DNA of 64,000 nucleotides from Fidelibacterota bacterium 408169 (GTDB lineage: Bacteria; Fidelibacterota; Marinisomatia; Marinisomatales; TCS55): NCBI GenBank assembly GCA_002256485.1, contig NNSG01000006.1, positions 62,001-126,000 on the forward strand, given 5' to 3'. Below, piece after piece: positions 28,306 to 36,615 of the stretch. The notes below the pieces were generated by a model that saw nothing but the letters and a program-made list of their open reading frames with translations, was not told the origin of the DNA and made no database searches. Position numbers and translations under genes: made by a program. Each line of letters begins with the position of its first letter. Within the stretch, counting starts at the first letter, position 1.

Positions 28306-29610
28306 ATGAAATTAAAAATATTGACAATATTAATGTGTGTATCGGTAAATAATCTCTTTGCGTCGGATATATCAAGCACAACAGATCAAGTCTTATTTAC
28401 GATTAATAATATATGGATGTTAATTGCAACATTTTTGGTGTTTATTATGCATCTTGGTTTTGCTACATTGGAGTCAGGGTTGACCCGTGCTAAAAATACT
28501 GTGAATATTCTTTTTAAGAATATATCCATTATTGCTATTGGTTTACTAACCTATGCGATTTGTGGTTTTAATCTTATGTATCCTGGGGAATTTTTATTGG
28601 GTAATTATTTTGGTTTTGCTGGTTGGGGGATTACAAACCCGCCAGGCATTGACGGGTTAGTAGGGTATGCTGATGGAGCTTACACTTACTTTACTGATTT
28701 TATTTTTCAGGCGATGTTTGCAGCAACGGCAGCGACCATTGTTTCCGGTGCTGTAGCAGAACGAATACGGCTAAGTAGTTTTTTAGTTTTTTCCACAATC
28801 TATGTAGCATTTATTTACCCAATTGCAGGTTCATGGAAATGGGGAGGTGGATGGTTAGATCAGTTGGGGTTTTATGATTTTGCCGGTTCTACTCTCGTAC
28901 ACAGCGTTGGGGGATGGGCGGCATTGGTTGGCGCAGTGGTCTTGGGCCCTCGTGTCGGTAAATTTCATAAAAATGGAACCATCCCCATTATGGGACACAA
29001 CTTACCCCTGGCAACAATAGGCGTTTTCCTCTTGTGGTTTGGATGGTATGGGTTCAATGGTGGATCGGTTCTGTCAGCCGATCCCGGACCAGTGTCATTT
29101 GTTTTTGTTACAACAACACTGGCTGCAGCGGCAGGTGTGGTTGGCGCAATGACTGTTTCTTGGTCGATTTCAAAAAAACCAGACCTTACAATGGTACTTA
29201 ATGGATCATTGGCAGGATTGGTAGGTATTACAGCTGGAGCTGATGTTATTACGCCCATGTATGCTGTCGTTATTGGATTTATTGCCGGGCTATTGGTTGT
29301 GTTGTCAGTACTATTTTTTGATCGGATTCGGATTGATGATCCCGTCGGAGCTATTTCTGTACATTTAACCTGCGGTATATGGGGTACATTGGCTGTGGGA
29401 ATATTTAGCAGCGAGTATAGCTTTTTAACCCAATTGTTAGGAGTTGTTTCCTTTGGTTCATTCTGCCTTGTTTCAGCATTAGTTATTTTTTATGGGATTA
29501 AAATGATCATGGGTCTTCGCGTGAGTGAAGAAGAAGAAATGATAGGATTAGATTTGGGCGAACATGAAATGGAAGCGTATGCAGGTTTCCAAATTTTCAC
29601 AGTAGAATAA
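28306..29610 (+). CDS. amt: Ammonium transporter
   Basis: Inner-membrane ammonium channel of the Amt/Rh family; 434 residues with a cleavable-looking leader (MKLKILTILMCVSVNNLFAS) and about 11 membrane helices. Conserved features: FAATAATIVSGAVAERIRLSSFLVFS, GSWKWGGGWLDQLGFYDFAGSTLVHSVGGWAAL with the pore Asp and first His, WFGWYGFNGGS, and the second pore His in AISVHLTCGIWGTLAVGIF. The P-II gene follows after 21 nt, the normal pairing in which P-II gates the channel. Confidence 0.97.
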   Translation: MKLKILTILMCVSVNNLFASDISSTTDQVLFTINNIWMLIATFLVFIMHLGFATLESGLTRAKNTVNILFKNISIIAIGLLTYAICGFNLMYPGEFLLGNYFGFAGWGITNPPGIDGLVGYADGAYTYFTDFIFQAMFAATAATIVSGAVAERIRLSSFLVFSTIYVAFIYPIAGSWKWGGGWLDQLGFYDFAGSTLVHSVGGWAALVGAVVLGPRVGKFHKNGTIPIMGHNLPLATIGVFLLWFGWYGFNGGSVLSADPGPVSFVFVTTTLAAAAGVVGAMTVSWSISKKPDLTMVLNGSLAGLVGITAGADVITPMYAVVIGFIAGLLVVLSVLFFDRIRIDDPVGAISVHLTCGIWGTLAVGIFSSEYSFLTQLLGVVSFGSFCLVSALVIFYGIKMIMGLRVSEEEEMIGLDLGEHEMEAYAGFQIFTVE

Positions 29611-29631
29611 AACTTATCAGGAGAAATAAAA

Positions 29632-29976
29632 ATGAAATTAATAATTGCTATAATACAGCCGGAAGAATTGCCAGCGATGAAAGAAGAATTGTTGAAAAAG
29701 AAAATCTATAAGTTTACTGTTTCAAATGCATTGGGCCAGGGTAAAGAAATACCTGTACATGAGGTATACAGAGGAATAGCACACGAAATATCTTTATTGA
29801 AGAAAGTCAGATTAGAAATCGCAGTAAATGATGATTTTGTTGAACCGGCCGTAGAAGCTATAACAACTGTAGCAAGAAAAGAAGGGGATAAAGGTAGAGG
29901 GAAAATATTTATTTTACCAATTGAAGAATGTATTCGTATCAGAACTAATGAAAAAGGTTCTGAGGCAATAGGGTAA
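29632..29976 (+). CDS. P-II family nitrogen regulator with atypical T-loop
   Basis: A 114-residue P-II protein that aligns with E. coli GlnB without gaps through residue 80 or so. Y46 and K58 are kept, but the uridylylated Y51 is His, R38 is Lys and Q39 is Glu (GQGKEIP in place of GFGRQKG). The B-loop reads GDKGRGKIF instead of GKIGDGKIF. Because Q39 helps coordinate Mg-ATP and 2-oxoglutarate, effector binding probably differs from GlnB/GlnK, and GlnD-type uridylylation at Y51 is impossible. Placed between amt and GSII, it most likely controls Amt and perhaps glutamine synthetase. Confidence 0.92.
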   Translation: MKLIIAIIQPEELPAMKEELLKKKIYKFTVSNALGQGKEIPVHEVYRGIAHEISLLKKVRLEIAVNDDFVEPAVEAITTVARKEGDKGRGKIFILPIEECIRIRTNEKGSEAIG

Positions 29977-29991
29977 AATTGTATATTATGC

Positions 29992-30045
29992 CTTGAATTT
30001 CCTGGTATATTAAATATATACCTTAATAATTATAGGAAAATCAAG
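29992..30045 (+). other. Nested long hairpin in the GSII leader
   Basis: Outer arms CTTGAATTTCCT (29992-30003) and AGGAAAATCAAG (30034-30045) are complementary at 11 of 12 positions. Inside sits a second perfect hairpin GGTATAT-TAAAT-ATATACC (30004-30022). The whole lies in the 112-bp gap between P-II and the GSII start. There is no T-run after it, so it is not a simple terminator. It could be a cis-regulatory RNA, a processing signal that gives different levels of amt/P-II and GSII mRNA, or a DNA operator. Confidence 0.5.
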
Positions 30046-30088
30046 ATAAATACATAAAATATTAACTTAATTGTAAAAGGAAATAAAA

Positions 30089-31099
30089 ATGAGTAAAATG
30101 AAAGCAGAATACATTTGGATTGATGGTCATCAACCTACTGCAAAATTACGATCCAAAACAAAAGTTATTGAAGGATCTATTAATAATTTGGATGATATCC
30201 CCGAATGGGGATTTGATGGTTCCAGCACCATGCAGGCAGAAGGGCATGATAGTGATTGTTTGTTAAAACCAGTTTATTATGTTAAAGATCCTCTTCGTGG
30301 AGAAGATCATATCTTGGTAATGAACGAAGTTCTTCAAGCGGATGGTTCTGTTCATGAATCCAATACACGCGCACAGTTAGTAGATATTGCTGAAAAATTC
30401 AAAGACCACGAACCATGGTTTGGTATTGAACAGGAATATACATTTTTTGTTGGGCGCTCACCCTTAGGGTGGCCCGAAGGCGGTTACCCCGCTCCACAAG
30501 GTCCTTTTTATTGTGGTGTAGGTGCGGATGAAGTGTTTGGAAGAGAGATTGTTGAAGAACATATGGATGCATGTTTGGAAGCAGGGATTGAAATTTCCGG
30601 TATTAATGCAGAAGTTATGCCCGGCCAATGGGAATTCCAGGTTGGGCCTGTAGGCGCAACGGATGCAGGGGATCAATTATGGCTTGCACGTTGGTTGTTG
30701 TATCGTATTTCTGAAGAATATGGTGTTAATGCCACCCTCCATCCCAAACCAGTTAAAGGCGACTGGAATGGCGCCGGCGCTCACACCAATTTTAGCACTA
30801 AATCTATGCGAGAAAACGGAGGAATGAAAGTGATTGAAGCGGCCTGTGAAGCGCTGGGGGAAAATCATGATGGACATATTGCAATCTATGGCGCTCATAA
30901 TGAGGAGAGATTAACCGGACTACATGAAACGTGTTCTATTCATGAATTTCGGTATGGCGTGAGTGACCGTGGAGCGTCCATCCGCATTCCTATGGCCACA
31001 GCAAAAGATGGTCACGGATATTTGGAGGACCGCCGTCCCTCTGCTAATATGGATCCTTACCAGGTGTGTGCTGCCTTGATTAAAACTTGTTGCAGTTAA
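30089..31099 (+). CDS. glnII: Glutamine synthetase type II (eukaryote-like GSII)
   Basis: Makes glutamine from glutamate, ammonium and ATP. The 336 residues and motif set are those of GSII, not of bacterial GSI (about 470 residues) or GSIII (about 700): YIWIDG at the start, EWGFDGSSTMQAEGHDSDCLL, WFGIEQEYTFF, GINAEVMPGQWEFQVGP, GDWNGAGAHTNFST, NEERLTGLHET and GVSDRGASIRIP. GSII is not regulated by adenylylation at the Tyr used in GSI. It is the last gene of the nitrogen block, with an AAAGGAA site upstream and a strong terminator downstream. With gltB it completes the GS-GOGAT cycle. Confidence 0.96.
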   Translation: MSKMKAEYIWIDGHQPTAKLRSKTKVIEGSINNLDDIPEWGFDGSSTMQAEGHDSDCLLKPVYYVKDPLRGEDHILVMNEVLQADGSVHESNTRAQLVDIAEKFKDHEPWFGIEQEYTFFVGRSPLGWPEGGYPAPQGPFYCGVGADEVFGREIVEEHMDACLEAGIEISGINAEVMPGQWEFQVGPVGATDAGDQLWLARWLLYRISEEYGVNATLHPKPVKGDWNGAGAHTNFSTKSMRENGGMKVIEAACEALGENHDGHIAIYGAHNEERLTGLHETCSIHEFRYGVSDRGASIRIPMATAKDGHGYLEDRRPSANMDPYQVCAALIKTCCS

Positions 31100-31121
31100 T
31101 GTAATGTAACACTTGTAGACG

Positions 31122-31152
31122 CAAAAGCCCTTTTAAGGGCTTTTGTTTTTTT
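31122..31152 (+). terminator. Rho-independent terminator after glnII
   Basis: CAAAAGCCCTTTTAAGGGCTTTTG is a perfect 24-base palindrome followed directly by a run of seven T. It is a textbook intrinsic terminator, 22 bases after the GSII stop. Confidence 0.92.
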
Positions 31153-31196
31153 ATGCAATGATGGTTGGAATTGTGTAGTAAAATTTCTATTCTTTA

Positions 31197-32573
31197 ATGC
31201 TTATGAAGAATATTTATTATCCATTTCTACTCTTTGTATTCCTCTTTTGGGGCTGTACTGAAAAGGCGCAGAATTCTAATGTTGATCAATCTGTTATAAA
31301 TAGTCGTGAATCTTGGAAAATTATTCAGGAAGATATTTTTTCCCAAAATTGTGTGGATTGCCATACAGCGGGGACATCATTTGCCAATCAATCCAATCTT
31401 GTTCTTACTCAAGATGTGGCATATGATCAGTTGACCAATCATCCTGTTGACAATCAGGCTGCATTAAATGATGGTTTGGAAAGAGTAGGAACCGATGGAT
31501 TAAACAGTCTGTATAAAAGCTATTTCTGGGAGAAAATTAATGCTCCCGACAAGGAACACTTTTTTAGCGACCATCTTAATTATGGTTCGTTAATGCCCTT
31601 AGGGTTGCCATATCTAACGAATGGACAGTTGGAATTTATTCGCCAGTGGATTATTGCGGGAGCACCTGAAACAGGGAGCGTTGCGGATACAACTCTGTTA
31701 GTGGATACCACACGCTTTGAGGAAATTAATTTTAGTCCGTTGGCAATTCCTGAAAATGGTATACAAATCCACCTTGGCCCTTTTGAAGTGCAACCCAACT
31801 ACGAACGAGAATTTCTAAATTTTACGGATTTTGATACAAGTGGGGATATATATGTGAATCAAGTTGAAATAACCATGCGACCGGGTAGCCATCATTTTAT
31901 CTTGTATACTTTTCGTAATAGCATGCCTGATTTATTGATTCCCGAAGTGGGGGTTTATCGAGATTTGAGAGACGAAAATGGAAATTTCAATATTGACAAT
32001 TTTGCCGTTATGTATTTCCATGATTTTTTTGCTGGAACTCAATGGCCATATATAAATAGAACATATCCACCAGGAATGGCTATTAAGATCGACGCTGATA
32101 AGGGGTTAGATCTTAATTCTCATTATGTGAACCGATCTGACGATATTTTGATTGGTGAAATATATGCAAATATCCATTTAGTGGATCCTGTAGAAGTAGA
32201 TCACATAGCTGAAATTTTGACGCTAAATCATGATGAATTTGAATTGCCTCCAAATGAAATAACTACTCTTGAACGAACATTTACATTTAACCAACGCATG
32301 CATATTCTCCAGCTCTTTTCTCACGCCCATGAGCACAATTTGGAATTTGCTGTGGAGGTTGCAGGCGGCGATAAGGATGGGGAATTGGTTTATATTTCTT
32401 ATGATTGGGAACACCCTCCTATTTTGGAATTGGATCCTCCACTCACATTGAACCAAGGTGAAGGCTTACGGATGATTGCTACTTATGATAACTGGACCAA
32501 TGATACCCTGACCTTTGGTTTATTGAGTGAAGATGAAATGATGATTCTCTTTGGCTATTATTATACTGATTAA
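31197..32573 (+). CDS. Lipoprotein with monoheme c motif and PHM-like copper monooxygenase domain
   Basis: 458 residues. The N-terminus is a lipoprotein signal (FLLFVFLFWGC, Cys20; the second ATG at 31203 is a likely start too). A heme-c site NCVDCH (52-56) follows, in a short cytochrome-like region. From about residue 190 the protein matches the two-domain copper type II ascorbate-dependent monooxygenase fold (PHM/DBH): paired His GSHHFILY (232-233), NSHYVN (His309), FSHAHEHN (His376, His378), the YDWEHPP and TYDNW blocks, and DEMMILFGYYY supplying the Met ligand about 71 residues after HAH, as in PHM. The cytochrome may feed electrons to the copper sites. Substrate unknown. Not in an obvious operon with glnII because of the terminator between them. 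Confidence 0.8.
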   Translation: MLMKNIYYPFLLFVFLFWGCTEKAQNSNVDQSVINSRESWKIIQEDIFSQNCVDCHTAGTSFANQSNLVLTQDVAYDQLTNHPVDNQAALNDGLERVGTDGLNSLYKSYFWEKINAPDKEHFFSDHLNYGSLMPLGLPYLTNGQLEFIRQWIIAGAPETGSVADTTLLVDTTRFEEINFSPLAIPENGIQIHLGPFEVQPNYEREFLNFTDFDTSGDIYVNQVEITMRPGSHHFILYTFRNSMPDLLIPEVGVYRDLRDENGNFNIDNFAVMYFHDFFAGTQWPYINRTYPPGMAIKIDADKGLDLNSHYVNRSDDILIGEIYANIHLVDPVEVDHIAEILTLNHDEFELPPNEITTLERTFTFNQRMHILQLFSHAHEHNLEFAVEVAGGDKDGELVYISYDWEHPPILELDPPLTLNQGEGLRMIATYDNWTNDTLTFGLLSEDEMMILFGYYYTD

Positions 32574-33806
32574 ATGAAATTCCACAATCCTTTAATAATC
32601 TTCAAGACACTCCTTTATTTAGTCCTTCTGACTAATCTTGCTGCTGAAAATAAATACCCAATTGTTTTGGTACATGGTTTTATGGGGTGGGGTGCTGATG
32701 AAATGTCTGGTTATAAATATTGGGGTGGTAAAAATGATTATGAAGATTTTCTTCGTGAACAAGGATATGAAGTTTATACCGTATCTATTGGCCCCGTATC
32801 CTCTAACTGGGATCGAGCAGTAGAATTATTTTATCAGATAAAAGGTGGTCAAGTTGATTATGGTCAGGGCCATTCAGAAAAATATGGATTACAGCAAAAA
32901 CCGCAGGGAAAGTTTTTTGATGGCCTTTATCCTCAATGGGATCAAAATCATCCGGTTCATTTTATTGGACATAGTATGGGCGGGCAAACGGTTCGAATGC
33001 TGCAGTATTTACTTGAAAATATTATTTATGACAATGAGGAAGAATTTATACCCGAAAAAAACCTATTAATGGCCAATATTCATGAAGGGTGGATTCGTTC
33101 AATTACCACAATATCCACACCCCATAATGGTACAACTCTTTCAGATATAATTACAAAAGGCATTCCATTTTTACAGGATGTAATAGGTTTAGCGGCAGTT
33201 GTGGGCAACGATTTTTATGATTTTGATCTCCAGCAATGGGGCTTTGAAAAACAAGAAGAAGAAACATGGGCAGCGTATTTCAGGCGTATGCGTGAACATA
33301 AAGCCTGGGGCACAAAAAATATGTGCGCTTGGGATGTTAGTATCGAAGGGGCTCGTGAATTAAATACAATTGCGCCGGCTAATTCCAGCATTTATTATTT
33401 TTCCTTCTCTACCGCCAATACCCGTTTGGATACAGCCAGTGGATTTCATACACCTGATGAAACTATGAGTTTAATTTTGCGCGCTAATGCACGTGTGATG
33501 GGTAAAAATAAGGCCTATTGGGCTGACGGCTCCGCAACGGATTCCACATGGTTCGAAAATGATGGTATCGTAAATACAATTTCTCAATTTGGTCCCACAA
33601 GCGGCTTGAACGGAGCCGATCCCATTGCAGAATACCGCTCGGATGAATTATTAATCCCCGGACAGTGGTATCATATTAATACGATCAATATGGATCATAA
33701 ATCACCTCTGGGACATGGCTTGAACGATGAAGAAGATGTCCAAGAAATGCTAAAATTATTAGAAAATCAATGCAATCTCCTGTGGTCTTTACCGAGGAAG
33801 GAGTAA
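32574..33806 (+). CDS. Secreted triacylglycerol lipase, family I.5-like
   Basis: A 410-residue alpha/beta hydrolase with a signal peptide (FKTLLYLVLLTNLAAE). It closely follows the Staphylococcus/Geobacillus lipase pattern: PIVLVHGFMGWG, YWGGKNDYEDFLREQGYEV, GPVSSNWDRAVELFYQIKGGQVDYG. The nucleophile Ser is in GHSMGG (about 134); acid and His candidates are in ENDGIVNT and MDHKSPLGHG. The Trp- and Asp-containing insert that binds zinc in that family is probably present (GARELN, AWDVSIEGA) but was not proven. It begins directly after the preceding stop, so the two are co-transcribed. Confidence 0.85.
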   Translation: MKFHNPLIIFKTLLYLVLLTNLAAENKYPIVLVHGFMGWGADEMSGYKYWGGKNDYEDFLREQGYEVYTVSIGPVSSNWDRAVELFYQIKGGQVDYGQGHSEKYGLQQKPQGKFFDGLYPQWDQNHPVHFIGHSMGGQTVRMLQYLLENIIYDNEEEFIPEKNLLMANIHEGWIRSITTISTPHNGTTLSDIITKGIPFLQDVIGLAAVVGNDFYDFDLQQWGFEKQEEETWAAYFRRMREHKAWGTKNMCAWDVSIEGARELNTIAPANSSIYYFSFSTANTRLDTASGFHTPDETMSLILRANARVMGKNKAYWADGSATDSTWFENDGIVNTISQFGPTSGLNGADPIAEYRSDELLIPGQWYHINTINMDHKSPLGHGLNDEEDVQEMLKLLENQCNLLWSLPRKE

Positions 33807-33814
33807 GTAGAATT

Positions 33815-35803
33815 ATGCCCAAAAAACTTCCTATACATATAGATGACTTGTATAAATTTAGAATCCCCTCGGAGCCAAGCATTAGTTCCGCCAGTCAACA
33901 CGCCGTGTTCATTGTGGAACGAATGGATAAGAAAGATAAAAAGTATTATTCCAATATATATTCTATAAGAACAAATGAGCGAAGTATAAAACAATTAACA
34001 TTTGGGAAACGAAACGACCATTCCCCCACTTGGTCTCCGGATGATAAAACAATCGCTTTTATTCGTAAACAGGAGAAATCCAGTCAGATCTGGCTCTTAC
34101 CCATGGATGGCGGAGAAGCTCACCCGCTAACAAAATTACCCAAAGGCTCAATCAGTGATATCCAATGGTCTCCGAATGGTAAAAAAATTCTTTTCCTTTT
34201 TCATCCACTTGGGAAAGAAGTAAGAACAAACAAAGATGGAAAAATTGAAACACCTGTATACCGGCATATTAAGGAAATATGGTTTCGCATGGATGGACAG
34301 GGATACTTTGATAGTGAAAATACCCATGTGTGGGTGGCGAATGGAAAAACAGGTTCTACTAAACAAATAGTTTTTGGTGACTATGACGATATGTTCCCCT
34401 GCTGGTCCCCGGATGGGAAGGAAATTTGCTTTGTTTCCTTTCGGGAAAAGGACTGGCGTCAGCGGCTAGATGAACATGATATTTACCGTGTTCCGGCAAA
34501 TGGTGGAAAATTAATAAAAGTCAAAACACCTTCAGGGCCTAAGGACGGAGGACTTTCTTTGTCACCTGATGGTAAAACCATAGCTTACATTGGCCATGAC
34601 CAGCCTTATAAAGGATGGGGTGAGGTTAATTATATTTTGAATACAGTGAATATTGCCGGGAAAAAACACGAATCGTTCGGGAAAGAATTAAACCGCATGG
34701 CCATGATGTTGACCTTAGGGGATATTACACCGTCGTTTGTCATTACATCTCCCATTTGGAGTAAAAATGGAAAGTCGGTTTATTATGGTATTACTCATGA
34801 AGGGCGGCATCATATTGTTAAAACGGATGTAATAACTGGCCAGGACAAAATTATTACTGCAAAAAATGCCGTGGCATGTACATGGTCAATGGATAGTCAA
34901 GAAACAGTTTTGATTTATAATGGAGCCAGCCTGGAATCGCCGGATGAATTGTTTACTATACAATTGAAAACCGGTGAAACAAAACAAATAACACAATTAA
35001 ATGGCCGGTATATCAACAGTCGAACTTACTCGGTTGCTGAAGAAGTAGAATTTTATAACCGTAAACAAAAATTAATGGGCTGGATAGTTAAACCACCAAA
35101 TTTCAATCCTAAAAAGAAATACCCTTTTATTTTGAATATTCACGGCGGCCCCCGTTGTCAGTATGGCCGAACATTTTATCACGAAATGTATGTGTTAGCC
35201 CAAGCAGGATATGTCGTTATGTATTCCAACCCTCGAGGCAGTCAGGGATATGGAGAAAAATTTGCCAGAGCCATTAAAGGAAAATGGGCAGAACCAGCCA
35301 TGAAGGATCTCATGTCAGCGGTGGATTTTGCTCTTTCTCTGGGTTTTGTAGATAAAAATAAAATGGGTGTAACAGGCGGCAGCTACGGTGGTTACATGAC
35401 CAACTGGATTGTGACACACACAAATCGATTTAAAGCGGCAGTTACACAACGGTGCGTGTCGGATTTATCCAGCATGTTTGGTAATTCAGATATTGGCTGG
35501 GATTTGTCTTGGGAATTTGGCGGTACTCCCTGGGAAAACAGGGAAGCATACTTAAAATGGTCACCCATTACATATATAGATAAATGCATCACTCCTCTGC
35601 TTATTATTCACAGTGAGTTCGATCTTCGTTGTAATATTGAGCAAGGAGATCAAATGTTTACGGCTCTAAAATATTTAAAACAAGATGTGGAATATGTACG
35701 TTTTCCTGATGAGCCCCATGGTTTATCCCGCCACGGTCGTCCCGACCGCAGGGGAGCAAGGTTAAAATTTATTGTAGACTGGTTTGATAAGTATTTAAAA
35801 TAG
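33815..35803 (+). CDS. S9 family prolyl oligopeptidase / acylaminoacyl peptidase
   Basis: The ORF track starts at 33770, but the ATG at 33815 (MPKKLPIHIDDLYKFRIPSEP) has AAGGAG upstream and gives 662 residues. The N-terminal half is a WD40-like propeller (repeated WSPDGK blades: SPTWSPDDKTIAFI, IQWSPNGKKILF, PCWSPDGKEICFV, SLSPDGKTIAYI). The C-terminal hydrolase domain has FILNIHGGP, the nucleophile GGSYGGYMTNW (Ser523), SEFDLRCNI (Asp) and DEPHGLSRHG (His). No signal peptide is seen, so it is a cytoplasmic peptidase acting on peptides or N-acylated peptides. CsaA follows after 4 nt. Confidence 0.95.
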   Translation: MPKKLPIHIDDLYKFRIPSEPSISSASQHAVFIVERMDKKDKKYYSNIYSIRTNERSIKQLTFGKRNDHSPTWSPDDKTIAFIRKQEKSSQIWLLPMDGGEAHPLTKLPKGSISDIQWSPNGKKILFLFHPLGKEVRTNKDGKIETPVYRHIKEIWFRMDGQGYFDSENTHVWVANGKTGSTKQIVFGDYDDMFPCWSPDGKEICFVSFREKDWRQRLDEHDIYRVPANGGKLIKVKTPSGPKDGGLSLSPDGKTIAYIGHDQPYKGWGEVNYILNTVNIAGKKHESFGKELNRMAMMLTLGDITPSFVITSPIWSKNGKSVYYGITHEGRHHIVKTDVITGQDKIITAKNAVACTWSMDSQETVLIYNGASLESPDELFTIQLKTGETKQITQLNGRYINSRTYSVAEEVEFYNRKQKLMGWIVKPPNFNPKKKYPFILNIHGGPRCQYGRTFYHEMYVLAQAGYVVMYSNPRGSQGYGEKFARAIKGKWAEPAMKDLMSAVDFALSLGFVDKNKMGVTGGSYGGYMTNWIVTHTNRFKAAVTQRCVSDLSSMFGNSDIGWDLSWEFGGTPWENREAYLKWSPITYIDKCITPLLIIHSEFDLRCNIEQGDQMFTALKYLKQDVEYVRFPDEPHGLSRHGRPDRRGARLKFIVDWFDKYLK

Positions 35804-35807
35804 AGCT

Positions 35808-36137
35808 ATGATTAATATAAATGATTTTAAAAAAGTTGAATTACGTGTAGGTACTATCGTTGATGTTGACGGTTTTCCAGAAGCAGAGAAACCTGCATAT
35901 AAACTAAAAATTGATTTTGGTGGATTTGGCTTGAAACAATCCAGCGCCCAGATCACAGATCATTATTTACCGAAGGAATTGATGAATCTGCAAATAATTG
36001 CAGTTGTGAACTTTCCACCCAAAAAGATTGCATCTTATGCATCTGAAGTGCTTGTTCTTGGTGCTAATGGGGAGGATGGGGGGATTATTTTATTGGAATT
36101 AGATAAACCAATCCAAAATGGAGCAAAAATAAGCTAA
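35808..36137 (+). CDS. csaA: CsaA-like tRNA-binding domain protein
   Basis: A 109-residue stand-alone OB-fold protein: KKVELRVGTIVDVDGFPEAEKPAYKLKIDFG, then the conserved SSAQITDHY, LMNLQIIAVVNFPPKKIASYASEVLVLGA. This matches bacterial CsaA, proposed to act as a chaperone in protein export and shown to bind tRNA in related proteins. It lies between an S9 peptidase and marR. Confidence 0.93.
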   Translation: MININDFKKVELRVGTIVDVDGFPEAEKPAYKLKIDFGGFGLKQSSAQITDHYLPKELMNLQIIAVVNFPPKKIASYASEVLVLGANGEDGGIILLELDKPIQNGAKIS

Positions 36138-36160
36138 TATTGCTTCTTCACCAAATATAT

Positions 36161-36173
36161 TTGTAATATACAA
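36161..36173. promoter_or_regulatory. Candidate MarR operator, TTGTA-ATA-TACAA
   Basis: A perfect inverted repeat ending 2 bases before the marR ATG. A sister site with the same half-sites (TTGTA-TAA-TACAA) lies at the other end of marR. MarR proteins bind such short palindromes and usually repress themselves, so this is a plausible autoregulatory site. Confidence 0.55.
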
Positions 36174-36175
36174 GT

Positions 36176-36601
36176 ATGGAATTTGGTGAAGCTCTAAAGC
36201 AGTTCCTCTTGGATCTACAGCGATTATTCAGATTGAATATTGTTGATGATGAAATTACACTCTCACAGATATTGCTTATTTCCAGTGTGCCCTTTGACGG
36301 TATAGATATGACTTCTATGTCCCAACAGCTGGGAGTGGATAATAGTACACTTACTCGATTAGTGGATATTCTTGTGCGGCGTGATTGGATAGAAAAATCA
36401 AAAGGGCGACATGACAAACGAATTACATTACTAAAATTGACAAAAAAGGGACAGGAGATACAGGAGAAAGTTGAAGAACGGATTGATTTATTGGGCGATA
36501 CTGTTTATGCTTCAATCCCATTGGAAGATAGAGATGAAGTGAAAGAAATATTATCAACATTTCATTGGACATTATCAAAAATACTATTAAAACAAGAATA
36601 A
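36176..36601 (+). CDS. MarR family transcriptional regulator
   Basis: A 141-residue winged-helix regulator. The DNA-binding part includes GIDMTSMSQQLGVDNSTLTRLVDILVRRDWIEKSKGRHDKRITLLKLTKKGQE (about 43-97), with the MarR-type wing DKR-x-TLLKLT. Flanking helices form the dimer interface. The ligand is unknown. Identical-type palindromes sit right before its start and over the start of mutY, suggesting control of itself and of mutY-plsC. Confidence 0.93.
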   Translation: MEFGEALKQFLLDLQRLFRLNIVDDEITLSQILLISSVPFDGIDMTSMSQQLGVDNSTLTRLVDILVRRDWIEKSKGRHDKRITLLKLTKKGQEIQEKVEERIDLLGDTVYASIPLEDRDEVKEILSTFHWTLSKILLKQE

Positions 36602-36602
36602 A

Positions 36603-36615
36603 TTGTATAATACAA
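36603..36615. promoter_or_regulatory. Second candidate MarR operator, TTGTA-TAA-TACAA, at the mutY start
   Basis: TTGTATAATACAA is a perfect 6-1-6 inverted repeat sharing TTGTA-N3-TACAA with the site before marR. It starts 2 bases after the marR stop and covers the probable TTG start codon of mutY. A regulator bound here could affect an internal promoter or translation of mutY. Confidence 0.5.
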
